From assembly GCF_030056575.1 (NCBI RefSeq), contig NZ_JASHHX010000022.1:1-64000 (forward strand): a stretch of DNA of 64,000 bases. The letters are read 5' to 3'. The position numbers were made by a program, and so were the translations under genes. Below the pieces are notes generated by a model that saw nothing but the letters and a program-made list of their open reading frames with translations, searched no databases and was not told the DNA's origin. This document shows, piece after piece, positions 55,921 through 64,000 of this stretch. The stretch's first letter is position 1, and each line of letters opens with the position of its first letter. This DNA is from Rhodoblastus sp. 17X3 (GTDB lineage Bacteria; Pseudomonadota; Alphaproteobacteria; Rhizobiales; Beijerinckiaceae).

Positions 55921-56961
55921 ATGAATTTGGGCAAGGCTTTCGGCGCGTCCCGCGCCGTTATCGCCCGAACAGCGGCGATGGCGGTTCTGGTCGCGGTTCC
56001 GGGAGCGGCCTTCGCGGATGAAGGCGGGACGAGCTATTGGGTGCCGGGATCGTTTGGCAGCATGGCGGCCGTTCCGACCGCGTCCGGCTGGTCAGTGACG
56101 GGTTGGCTCTATTATGCCAATACCCAGCAGAAGGCCTCCGCGATTTTCGTGCGGGATCCGGTGCTTGGGGCGCCGCCTGCGAATGTCGCCGCGATACCCT
56201 CCGCCAGGCAATATAATTCCACTTATCAGGACTATATCGTCCCGACCTATACGTTCAAGGACCCCGTTTTGGGCGGCCAGCTGGCGTTGGGCGTGACCGC
56301 TCAGGTTGGACCAGCCTTCACAACGGTCAGTGGCGTCTGGTCCGGCTATTCTTCGACGCCATCCGGAGCCCAGCGCTACACCGAATATCGAACGGCCGGC
56401 GACACTATTGCGGGACTCGGCGATCTGGCGCCCCAGGCTAGTCTGAAATGGGCTTTTGGCGTCCATAATTTCCTTGCCTATGCCGGTTTCAACATTCCGG
56501 TCGGCCAATTCAGCGCCACTCGCTATGCCAATATTGGAATCGGCCATTGGGCGATCGACGCTGGCGGCGGTTATACCTATTTCGATCAGAAGAGCGGCTG
56601 GGAGTTTTCGGGCGTTCTTGGCTTTACCTACAGTTTCATTAATCCGTCGACGCAATATCAGGACGGCGTCGACATGCATTTCGACTGGGCGGCTTCTTAT
56701 ACAATCAACGACAAGCTTTCAGTGGGCGTTGTCGGCTATGCGTTCAAGCAGCTCACCTGCGACGGCGGCAGGGGGGATTTCGACGCGTGCGACATTTCTC
56801 AGATCGTGGGCGCTGGCCCGCAACTGACCTATAATTTTCCGGTGAATGACTGGCAGGGTTCGCTGAACTTCAAGGTGTACAGGGAGTTCTTCGCCCAGAG
56901 CCGGCCCGCGGGATGGAACGGCTGGATAACGCTTTCGATTTCTCCACCGTCGCAAAGCTAA
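55921..56961 (+). CDS. SphA-family outer-membrane beta-barrel protein
   Basis: A 346-residue protein with a signal sequence ending A-A-F-A (about 33) and alternating beta strands of an outer-membrane barrel, rich in aromatic residues, closing W-I-T-L-S-I-S-P-P. It belongs to the SphA/meta-pathway phenol degradation-like family, which passes hydrophobic compounds. A segment N-F-P-V-N-D-W-Q-G-S-L-N-F-K near the C-terminus recurs in the remnant at 63722. The ATG at 55921 is preceded by GGGGGCG. The function in this strain is unknown. Confidence 0.82.
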   Translation: MNLGKAFGASRAVIARTAAMAVLVAVPGAAFADEGGTSYWVPGSFGSMAAVPTASGWSVTGWLYYANTQQKASAIFVRDPVLGAPPANVAAIPSARQYNSTYQDYIVPTYTFKDPVLGGQLALGVTAQVGPAFTTVSGVWSGYSSTPSGAQRYTEYRTAGDTIAGLGDLAPQASLKWAFGVHNFLAYAGFNIPVGQFSATRYANIGIGHWAIDAGGGYTYFDQKSGWEFSGVLGFTYSFINPSTQYQDGVDMHFDWAASYTINDKLSVGVVGYAFKQLTCDGGRGDFDACDISQIVGAGPQLTYNFPVNDWQGSLNFKVYREFFAQSRPAGWNGWITLSISPPSQS

Positions 56962-57143
56962 GTCGGCGTGGCCTCATGGCCGCGAGCAAAATACATGTTT
57001 TTCGAGCAGGAATTTAAGCCCGCGATCGCAGAACTGATAGAATTTATTCCCGACGTTTTGGCCGCTCGCGCCGTATGTTGGCGATTATGCCGTGTTTCGG
57101 CATTTCCGGTCTCCACTATGTCGGCGAAGGGCGGATGTCGGAT

Positions 57144-57173
57144 GCCGGTTTCCGGCGCCCCCCATTTCGGGGG
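57144..57173. other. Two adjacent hairpins between the SphA-like gene and tolC
   Basis: GCCGG-TTT-CCGGC (57144-57156) is followed by CCCCC-ATTTC-GGGGG (57159-57173). They lie between two convergent genes and might end transcription from either side, but neither has a T-run. Confidence 0.4.
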
Positions 57174-57196
57174 AGGAACTCAAGTCGGGCCAACCG

Positions 57197-58609
57197 TCAG
57201 CGACCGTCCGGAGCGCTCGTGCCGAAGAAGCGATTCTTCGTCTGTTCGTAATGAATTTTCGGATTGTATGTCGCCACGGCAAGGCCCAGCCCCTGTGCCG
57301 ACAGCAGACCGGCGGCCATCATCACAGCGTAGGAGGCGACCACCCGGTCATATTGCGCCGTCACCAATTGAATTCTTGAGCTGAGCAAAGCCTGATGGGC
57401 GTTCAGAATATCGAGGGTCGTCCGCAAGCCGTCCTTGGCTTCCTCGCGCAGGCCCATCAATGAGAATTCGTTGGCCTTGACGGCTGCTTCGTCGGCGATG
57501 ATGGCAGAGCGCGCCGCCACAAGCCTGCTCCAGGCCGTCGACAGCAGCCCTCGGACGGCTGCGCGTTGCGACTGCACGTCGAGACGAGCCTGAGCCAAAT
57601 TTTCTTTGGCTTGCCTGACCGAGGCGTATTCGGCGCCGCCCTGGTAAACGGGAATGTTGATCTGGCCGCCGACGCCCGCGAAAAAAACGACATTGGCGGG
57701 CGGAGCCGAGGTGTCGTCTGGCTGCTGAACCGTTCCCAGTGCGATGGCCGTCGGCAGCAAAGCGCCTTCGGCCACTTTTACGGCCGCTTCGGCGACGTCG
57801 ACCTGATGCAGCGCGCCGATAATTTTTGGATGTTGCGCCATGGCAGTTTCAATCGCAAGTTCCAGGGTTCCCGGGAGCAATTTCTCGATTGGCCGCGCAG
57901 GCTGCAGGTGCTGGGGTTCGACGCCGATTACACGACGATAGGAGGCGATGCTGGCTTGAAGACTGGATCGCGCGATCGCAAGATCGGCGCGCGCCGTGGC
58001 CAAGGATGTTTCCGCCTGGGCAACGTCGGTCCTCATCACCTCGTTCGCCGCAAAACGGGCGCGGGCGTCGTCCAGTTCGACGAGCAAGGCGTCGATATTG
58101 CGGCGTTGCAGGTTAAGGATCGCGGTGTCGCGCATCACGTTCATATAGGCCGTCGCCGTCGCCTGCAGCGTATCCGCTTCAGTTTGACGCAATAATTCGC
58201 GCGCCGCCAGCACCCCGCTTTCGGCTTGACTCACGTAATTGGCGGTGCGTTGCCCGTCGAAGAGGGTTTGCGTAAATCCGATGTCATAGGTTGGCGCCGG
58301 CGCGCGCGATTTTTGTTTGGCGGGCGCCGTCGGATCTCCGCTAGTGACGCTGTACTGAGGGCCATCGTCCGCGCTGCCGTTTATTTTTGGAAGCCACCCG
58401 GATTTGGCCTGCGGAACGCTTTCGTCGGTGGCGCGGACGGCGGCGCGCTGTTGGTTGAATTCCGGGTTGTTCAGATAAGCGCGCGTCAAGGCCCCGGATA
58501 TGGTTTCCGCACGGGCGGTCGAGGCGCCGGTCGTGACCATCTCCACAAGAAGAGCGACAAGGAATGTGCGCAAAAGAGGCGTCACAAGAACGCCCCCGCG
58601 ATTTCGCAT
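57197..58609 (-). CDS. TolC-family outer-membrane efflux protein
   Basis: A 470-residue TolC/TolC-like channel with a signal peptide ending S-T-A-R-A-E (about 27-32). Two repeats of the OEP fold are visible: long Ala/Gln-rich helices (A-Q-A-E-T-S-L-A-T-A-R-A-D-L-A and A-R-L-D-V-Q-S-Q-R-A-A), each flanked by barrel strands (N-N-P-E-F-N-Q-Q, S-V-R-Q-A-K). ATG 58609 is chosen because it puts the hydrophobic leader at the N-terminus; an ATG at 58717 adds a basic stretch. It lies 253 bp downstream of the RND genes on the same strand and probably completes that pump. Confidence 0.86.
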   Translation of the reverse strand: MRNRGGVLVTPLLRTFLVALLVEMVTTGASTARAETISGALTRAYLNNPEFNQQRAAVRATDESVPQAKSGWLPKINGSADDGPQYSVTSGDPTAPAKQKSRAPAPTYDIGFTQTLFDGQRTANYVSQAESGVLAARELLRQTEADTLQATATAYMNVMRDTAILNLQRRNIDALLVELDDARARFAANEVMRTDVAQAETSLATARADLAIARSSLQASIASYRRVIGVEPQHLQPARPIEKLLPGTLELAIETAMAQHPKIIGALHQVDVAEAAVKVAEGALLPTAIALGTVQQPDDTSAPPANVVFFAGVGGQINIPVYQGGAEYASVRQAKENLAQARLDVQSQRAAVRGLLSTAWSRLVAARSAIIADEAAVKANEFSLMGLREEAKDGLRTTLDILNAHQALLSSRIQLVTAQYDRVVASYAVMMAAGLLSAQGLGLAVATYNPKIHYEQTKNRFFGTSAPDGR

Positions 58610-58862
58610 GCGCGTCCAATCTGCCGATCGTGATTTCGATCTCGATTGTTCACCACGCCCGGCTCCACCTTGATGACAGGCTTTTTTCACGCGATTCGGC
58701 CGCCAGTTGCGGGGCAATCCCGCTTAAAGCCTGCCGAATGTCGCCGCCGCTGCGAGACAGGTTCTTCATATTCCGGCCAGCCACGAGCCTTATGCCTCCA
58801 ATTGTCCGAACCACGCCCGAAAAAAGGGGATTCGGTCGGCATCGGAAGTTTATTTGCCCGGT

Positions 58863-59174
58863 TCATTTGAACAGCCCAAAAGTTTCGACCGGCTCCACCC
58901 AATAGGCGAGGTGGGGCACGCCGATCCGTTCGTGCAATTCGGCAAGGAGGCTTTGCAGCCTCGCGCGCTCGAGGACAACGAACAGCATGCGGCGTTCAAT
59001 GCGGCCTCGCACCTTTTCTCGGCTCGACGCCTCGTCGAAATTCTCGCCGTGTCCTTCGACGCGGACGCTGGTGAACCCCGGCAGCGGCGGCTGGGAATCG
59101 AGAAGGAATTCGAGGATCTGATCCTCCGCCCCGACCGGATAGACAAGCGTCAGTTTGCAGAGGTTGTGATCCAT
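58863..59174 (-). CDS. DUF3240-family small protein
   Basis: A 103-residue protein of the DUF3240 family, whose members usually sit next to CusA/CzcA pumps. The L-T-L-V-Y-P-V opening, the V-R-V-E-G-H-G segment and the R-M-L-F-V-V-L core fit a ferredoxin-like (PII/CutA-like) fold. No signal peptide, so it is probably cytoplasmic. Its start lies 25 bases inside the end of the RND gene, indicating translational coupling. Function unknown; a metal-dependent or regulatory role with the pump is a guess. Confidence 0.75.
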   Translation of the reverse strand: MDHNLCKLTLVYPVGAEDQILEFLLDSQPPLPGFTSVRVEGHGENFDEASSREKVRGRIERRMLFVVLERARLQSLLAELHERIGVPHLAYWVEPVETFGLFK

Positions 59175-62100
59175 TGCGGTTTCCGCGATTTGTGCGGGGA
59201 GGAATTGTCTACATCCCCGAAACGCCTGAAGAAAATGGGCAGCAGCACCAGCGTCAGCAAAGTCGAGGTGATGAGCCCCCCGATCACGACCACGGCGAGC
59301 GGCTTCTGGATCTCCGAACCGGGGCCTGACGCGAAGAGTAGCGGGACCAAGCCCAAAGCGGCGATGCTCGCCGTCATCAACACAGGACGGAGCCGCCGTA
59401 ACGAACCCTCTACCACAGCGACCTCGACCGGCGCTCCGCCCGCCATGAGCAGATTGAAATAGCTGACAAGGACAAGGCCATTGAGCACCGCTATGCCGAG
59501 CAGCGCAATGAACCCCACCGACGCGGGCACCGACAGATATTGTCCCGAGAGCCAGAGCGCGATCAAACCGCCGACCAGAGCGAAGGGCACGTTGGCCAGG
59601 ATAAGCAAAGCCTGCTTGATCGACCCCAGCGTCGCAAAAAGCACCACGAAAATAAGGCCGACCGCGATCGGAATGACGACTGCGAGCCGCGCCGCGGCGC
59701 GCTGCTGGTTCTCGAACTCACCGCCCCACACGAGTCGATAGCCGGGGGGAAGGGCGACCTGCGCCGCGACGGCCTTTTGGGCGTCATCGACAAAACCGAC
59801 GAGGTCGCGGCCGCTGACATAGGCCTGCACGATGGCAAATCGTGAGCCATCCTCGCGGTCGATTTTCACCACGCCCGCTTTTCTGGCGAGTTGCGCGACA
59901 TCGCGGCTGCGGATCAATCCGCCATCGCCCGACGCGAGTTGCATGTCGCCAAAGGATTCAGGCGACTCGCGCATATCCTGCGGGCCGCGGACGACAACAT
60001 CCGTCCGGCGGCCCGGTTCGATGACCAGCCCTGCCGGCGCGCCTTCGAGCAAGGAGCGCAATTCGTCCTCGATCCGGTTCGCCGACAATTTGGCGCGGCC
60101 AAGCGCCATGCGGTCGAGCTTGATCTGAAAGTAATCGACCGTCCCCGCCGAGGGCGTCATGACTTCCGCTGCGCCCCTGACTTTGGCGACGACCGATTTG
60201 ATGTTGCCGGCGAGCGTGGAAAGGGTTTCGAGATCCGGACCGAAAATTTTGACCGCGAGATTTCCGCGCGATCCCGTCAGCATTTCGGACGTGCGCATTT
60301 CGATGGGCTGCGAAAAAGCAAATTCGACGCCGGGAAAATTCGACATGGTTTCGCGCAATTGTCCCAACAGCCATTCCTTGTCGGGCACGCGCCACTGATC
60401 CTTCGGCTTGAGCACAAGGAAATTGTCCGCCTCGTTCAGCCCCATGGGATCGAGCCCGAGTTCGTCGGCGCCGACGCGGGTCACGATGCGTTCAATTTCC
60501 GGCACCGATTCAAGCAACCTCCGCTGCAGAAGGAGGTCAAGTTCGGTGCTGTGGGCCAGATTGATGGACGGCAGCTTTGTCGTCTGCATGATGATGGCCC
60601 CTTCGTCCATCGTCGGCATGAACGCTTTGCCGACGGCCCCATAGGCGAAAACCGCGGCGACCAGCCCGCTCGCCGCGACCAGGACGATGGGGAGCGGGCG
60701 TCGCAGAGAGAACGTCAGCACTTTCTTGTAAGCGGGCGTCAGAACGCGCATGAGCCACGGCTCGTGATGCCCCGCGACCTTCAGGACAGCCGACGACAGA
60801 ACCGGTATCAGGGTAAGCGACAACAGCAGCGAACCGCTCAGGGCGAAGATGATGGTGAGCGCCACCGGCGCGAACATCTTGCCTTCGAGGCCCTGTAGCG
60901 AAAGCAACGGCAGGAAAACCAGGCAGATGATGAGAATGCCGGACGCGACGGGCGTCGCCACTTCCGCGGTCGACTGATAGATGTGGTGAAGTCGCGGCAT
61001 CTGGCTTTGGCCGGCGCGGCCGAGCCGGTCGACATTGTTTTCGACGACAACGACGGCGGCGTCGACGATGAGGCCGATCGCGATGGCGAGGCCGCCGAGG
61101 CTCATCAGATTCGCCGACATGCCGAACATCGACATGATCAGGAAGGTCACCAGCGCAGCCATCGGCAATGTGATCGCGACGACGAGCGCCGCGCGGAGAT
61201 CGCCAAGGAACAACAGAAGGAGGACTATGACGAGAATGGTGGCTTCGATCAGGGCTTTTTTGACGGTCCCGACGGCCTTCTGAATGAGATCGGAGCGGTC
61301 GTAAAAGACGCTGACCGAGACGCTAGGCGGAAAATGCGATTGTAGCTCCGCGAGCCGCTCGCGCACGGCTTTGACGATCGCGCTGGCGTCGGCGCCCCGA
61401 AGGCCTATGACGAGTCCCTGGACTGCTTCGCCCACGCCATTTTGAGTAACCGCGCCATAGCGCGTGACGGCGCCGATGCGGACGGTGGCGACATCCGCGA
61501 CGCGCAGGATCCGGCCTCCCTCCGACTTCAGAACGATCTGTTCCAGATCTTGCGGAGTCTGAATCGCTCCTTCCGAGCGCACGACGAGGGCCTTTTCGCC
61601 GTCGCTCAGGCGTCCAGCGCCGTCATTCCGATTGTTCGTCGATAAGGTCTCGACAAGGTCGGCGACGCCGAGACCTGCCGCGGCCAGAAGCCGCGAGTCC
61701 GGGACGACTTCGAAGGTTCGGACATAGCCGCCCAATGCGTTGACGTCGGCCACGCCAGGAATGGTCCGCAGCGCCGGTCGGATTGTCCAGTCGAGAAGAG
61801 TGCGGCGCTCCTCAAGAGACAGGCCGCTGCCCTCGATCGTAAACATGAATACGTCGGAAAGCGGCGTCGAAATCGGCGCGAGACCGCCTGAAATATTGGC
61901 GGGCAGGTCGCTCCGGACTGCGGCGAGGCGCTCTGCGACCTGCTGGCGCGCCCAATAAATGTCGGTTCCGTCCTGGAAATCCAAAGTCAGATCGGCGATC
62001 GCATATTTGGCCGAGGACCGGAGTATGGTTTTGCCGGGGATGCCGAGCAATTCCATTTCGAGCGGCGTCACGATGCGCGTTTCGACTTCCTCCGGTGTCA

Positions 62101-62266
62101 TCCCTGGCGCCTTGAGGATGATCTTGACCTGCACCTGGGCGATGTTCGGAAAGGCGTCGATCGGGATATTAAGGAACGCGTAAAGCCCCAGCCCGACCAT
62201 GAGGCCAGCGACCAGGAACGTAAAAAGTCGCTGTGACAGGGAGAATTCGACGAGCCGCCGCAGCAT
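59150..62266 (-). CDS. Heavy-metal efflux RND pump (CusA/CzcA family)
   Basis: A 1038-residue inner-membrane proton/metal antiporter with the usual twelve-helix layout and two large periplasmic loops. It begins L-R-R-L-V-E-F-S-L-S-Q-R and contains the fourth-helix motif G-G-L-A-I-A-I-G-L-I-V-D-A-A-V-V-V-V-E-N. The helix has D but not the D-F-G of CzcA, and so resembles Cus-like pumps more; the metal is not assignable by eye. It works with the membrane-fusion gene upstream (2 bases away) and the TolC-like channel. Confidence 0.9.
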   Translation of the reverse strand: MLRRLVEFSLSQRLFTFLVAGLMVGLGLYAFLNIPIDAFPNIAQVQVKIILKAPGMTPEEVETRIVTPLEMELLGIPGKTILRSSAKYAIADLTLDFQDGTDIYWARQQVAERLAAVRSDLPANISGGLAPISTPLSDVFMFTIEGSGLSLEERRTLLDWTIRPALRTIPGVADVNALGGYVRTFEVVPDSRLLAAAGLGVADLVETLSTNNRNDGAGRLSDGEKALVVRSEGAIQTPQDLEQIVLKSEGGRILRVADVATVRIGAVTRYGAVTQNGVGEAVQGLVIGLRGADASAIVKAVRERLAELQSHFPPSVSVSVFYDRSDLIQKAVGTVKKALIEATILVIVLLLLFLGDLRAALVVAITLPMAALVTFLIMSMFGMSANLMSLGGLAIAIGLIVDAAVVVVENNVDRLGRAGQSQMPRLHHIYQSTAEVATPVASGILIICLVFLPLLSLQGLEGKMFAPVALTIIFALSGSLLLSLTLIPVLSSAVLKVAGHHEPWLMRVLTPAYKKVLTFSLRRPLPIVLVAASGLVAAVFAYGAVGKAFMPTMDEGAIIMQTTKLPSINLAHSTELDLLLQRRLLESVPEIERIVTRVGADELGLDPMGLNEADNFLVLKPKDQWRVPDKEWLLGQLRETMSNFPGVEFAFSQPIEMRTSEMLTGSRGNLAVKIFGPDLETLSTLAGNIKSVVAKVRGAAEVMTPSAGTVDYFQIKLDRMALGRAKLSANRIEDELRSLLEGAPAGLVIEPGRRTDVVVRGPQDMRESPESFGDMQLASGDGGLIRSRDVAQLARKAGVVKIDREDGSRFAIVQAYVSGRDLVGFVDDAQKAVAAQVALPPGYRLVWGGEFENQQRAAARLAVVIPIAVGLIFVVLFATLGSIKQALLILANVPFALVGGLIALWLSGQYLSVPASVGFIALLGIAVLNGLVLVSYFNLLMAGGAPVEVAVVEGSLRRLRPVLMTASIAALGLVPLLFASGPGSEIQKPLAVVVIGGLITSTLLTLVLLPIFFRRFGDVDNSSPHKSRKPQWITTSAN

Positions 62267-62268
62267 GC

Positions 62269-63354
62269 TTATTCCCCCGTCATCATTTTTTCGAGCTGGG
62301 CCTGGCCGCTGACGGCGAGCTTCTGGCCGGTCCGCAAGTCGCCTTCCACTGTCGCGACGGAGGCCGTGCGACCGCTGATAACGATCGGCGTCGCCTTGAA
62401 GCCTGTTTCTGTCCGCACGAAAACGTAGGCGGTTCCGCCGATCCAGGAAATGGCCTCGGCTGAAATCTCGAATTGCTCGCGCGCCGACTGCTTGACGATC
62501 GTGATCGACGTCGTCTGCCCGGTGATATGTTCCGGACTCGCCGGAATTTCCGCCATGAGCGTGGTCGATCGCGTTACGGGATCAAGGGAGATTCCGACGG
62601 AGACCACCTTGCCGGCGTCGCCGTTCGGGAGTTCGATCCTGTCGCCGACGGCGACCGCGCCGACCAGGTTCGCCGCCAGCTGCGCCTGCAGCCAAAGCTC
62701 ACGGCTTGTGTCGATGATCACAGCTGTGTCCATCGCCTGCAAGGGCGTTCCCGGCGTCGCCTTCATTTCGACGACGCGGCCAGACTTCGGCGCTGTAAGG
62801 GTGTAGCTGCCATCGGCGTTGAGCTTGATGTTGCCCATGGTCATAAGACGCTGGTTCTCCCGAACCAGAGCCCGGATCTTTTCGACCTGCGCTTCAGCCT
62901 CGCCGACCTTGCTTACCGACACGAGATTTTTCTGGAACAAGTCGCGCTGGCGGCGCGCGATGACTTCGGCCGCCTGCAGATCCGCTTCGGCCTGTTTCAA
63001 ACGCACGAATGCTTCCGACAGGTCGCGACTCGCCAGCGTGACCAGCGGTTCGCCCTCGCGGACTGCCTGTCCGGGCAACACTTTCACCGAGGTCACGGTC
63101 CCGGAGAAGGGAGCCGTGATCGCAATACGCGTATTGAGCGGCGGGATGATGGTCGCAGGCAGCGTGGCGACGATGCTCCTGGTCGCGACCTGAACCTCAG
63201 CCAGCTTGATGTCGAGTTGCGTGATCTGCTCCGGCGCCAGGACGAGATCGTTTGCAGCGGAAGCGGCTTGCGAGAAGCCGCCAAGCACAGCCGCCGCGGC
63301 AAAAAACGCCGTTAATCGCCGGAAACGGGAAATTTGCATGTCAATAGGAGGCAT
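62269..63354 (-). CDS. RND efflux membrane-fusion protein (CusB/CzcB-like)
   Basis: A 361-residue periplasmic adaptor. A signal peptide ends A-A-S-A (about 33). Then V-A-T-R-S-I-V-A-T-L-P-A-T, a barrel-sandwich hybrid with G-T-V-T-S-V-K-V-L-P-G-Q-A-V (about 78-95), a coiled hairpin, and a C-terminal domain. It bridges the RND pump and the TolC-like channel. ATG 63354 is used; a second ATG at 63339 lies five codons in. It is first in the minus-strand operon. Confidence 0.87.
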   Translation of the reverse strand: MPPIDMQISRFRRLTAFFAAAAVLGGFSQAASAANDLVLAPEQITQLDIKLAEVQVATRSIVATLPATIIPPLNTRIAITAPFSGTVTSVKVLPGQAVREGEPLVTLASRDLSEAFVRLKQAEADLQAAEVIARRQRDLFQKNLVSVSKVGEAEAQVEKIRALVRENQRLMTMGNIKLNADGSYTLTAPKSGRVVEMKATPGTPLQAMDTAVIIDTSRELWLQAQLAANLVGAVAVGDRIELPNGDAGKVVSVGISLDPVTRSTTLMAEIPASPEHITGQTTSITIVKQSAREQFEISAEAISWIGGTAYVFVRTETGFKATPIVISGRTASVATVEGDLRTGQKLAVSGQAQLEKMMTGE

Positions 63355-63721
63355 ATTCGATCACCGGTCGAGCTTGCACGCGGGAGCGGCCAGCCTTTCG
63401 GCCCTTTCCATCGAAGGCGAACCGCCTCGGACGCGCTCTCCCCCCGCGCCCGTGAAGGGCGATCTTCTGGCTGCTTCAGCGCGAAAGAATGGAGAGAGGA
63501 TCGCCAAGTTGTTCATGTCGGGAGCCTGGGGCAGGAGATTTCGTTCGTTTGATACATGGCGTGGCCGCGTCTTCTCGGTCAATCGCATTCCGGTAACGGC
63601 AGTCGCACGCACCGCAGGGTTTAGTTCCCGGGCGCGACAATTTTGATTTGCCAACTCTCGCACAGCGAAGCTGACAATTCGCTGACATGGCGTTTCATCG
63701 CCGATCCGGGCCGCCTGCGTC
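63355..63721. other. Intergenic space upstream of the RND operon
   Basis: 367 bp without a supported gene. It lies between the divergent RND operon start and the SphA-like remnant, and should hold the RND promoter on the minus strand, but no convincing -35/-10 pair was found. Confidence 0.4.
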
Positions 63722-63871
63722 GGCCCACAGGCGACCTGCAACTTCCCGGTCAACGCCTGGCAGGGATCGTTGAACTTCAAGGCCTACAAGGAATTCTGGG
63801 CGCAGAACCGTCCCGACGGCTGCAATGTCTGGCTGACGCTTTCCGTCTCGCCGCCTGCGCCGCCGAGATGA
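63722..63871 (+). pseudogene. C-terminal remnant of an SphA-like outer-membrane protein
   Basis: From G-P-Q-A-T-C-N-F-P-V-N to L-S-V-S-P-P and a TGA at 63869, the frame matches the last part of the SphA-like protein at 55921 at about 31 of 43 aligned residues. Nothing upstream continues the gene in this frame, and no start fits, so only the C-terminus survives. The clean stop and intact frame suggest relatively recent truncation or deletion. Confidence 0.75.
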
Positions 63872-63883
63872 TCGCGCGGGACG

Positions 63884-64000
63884 TCAGCCCCGCCCGCCGA
63901 GCACATGCTCCTCGAGCAGATATTTCGCGCCGCGATCCCACGACTGATCGGTATTGCCGCGAATATCGACGCTGCCTCCCTTGAGCGTCTTGCCGGTCGC
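63884..64000 (-). CDS. C-terminal end of an unidentified protein (partial)
   Basis: The last 38 codons of a minus-strand gene cut by the window end. The sequence runs T-G-K-T-L-K-G-G-S-V-D-I-R-G-N-T-D-Q-S-W-D, then K-Y-L-L-E-E-H-V-L-G and stops at 63884-63886. The family is not recognised. The frame is open to the edge and looks coding, and it is convergent with the SphA-like remnant. Confidence 0.45.
   Translation of the reverse strand, partial: ATGKTLKGGSVDIRGNTDQSWDRGAKYLLEEHVLGGRG

Overview
The window is a GC-rich chromosomal stretch, most likely from an alphaproteobacterium of the order Hyphomicrobiales (Rhizobiales). The evidence is the order tRNA-Trp, secE, nusG, rplK, rplA, rplJ, rplL, rpoB, rpoC, the Bradyrhizobium-type hup/hyp gene order, a hopanoid gene (hpnJ) and a MOFRL-family glycerate kinase. 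A methylotroph or methanotroph relative (Methylocystaceae/Beijerinckiaceae) would fit, but that is inference.

Region 1 (1-2.7 kb) holds an NTF2-like protein between two terminators, tRNA-Trp, an orphan HicA-like small protein and a divergent glycerate kinase. Region 2 (2.8-24.8 kb) is a complete uptake-hydrogenase island of 22 genes, all on the + strand: the H2 sensor hupUV, the membrane-bound enzyme hupSL with cytochrome b hupC, the protease hupD, a HupE nickel permease, the assembly set hupFGHIJK, the maturation set hypABFCDE and hypX, and the NtrC-type regulator hoxA with its kinase hoxJ. HupS carries all six cysteines of the O2-tolerant [4Fe-3S] cluster. The 227 bp before hupS hold a well-spaced -24/-12 sigma54 promoter, an IHF-like site and a distal palindrome, which fits the encoded HupUV-HoxJ-HoxA pathway. 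A block of nested palindromes lies between hupL and hupC.

Region 3 (24.8-41.3 kb) is the transcription/translation core: a TerC-family gene, secE-nusG, five accessory genes (DJ-1/PfpI, ribbon-helix-helix, Crp/Fnr, a small unknown and a Tat-exported cupin), then rplKA, a 710-bp leader, rplJL and rpoBC with a strong terminator. The hydrogenase island sits between tRNA-Trp and secE, and the accessory genes split nusG from rplK.

Region 4 (41.3-55.7 kb) is mixed housekeeping: hpnJ, an AbrB-type transporter remnant, threonine aldolase, glutaminase, a three-gene HlyD/ABC export operon, an FmdB-like zinc ribbon, a secreted phosphodiesterase, an EF-G-like GTPase and a TauE/SafE permease.

Region 5 (55.9-64 kb) has an SphA-like outer-membrane protein and a reverse-strand heavy-metal RND efflux cluster (membrane-fusion protein, CusA/CzcA pump, a DUF3240 small protein and a TolC-like channel). 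Beyond it lies a decayed C-terminal copy of the SphA-like gene, and then the end of an unidentified reverse-strand gene. No IS element, phage or CRISPR array was seen.
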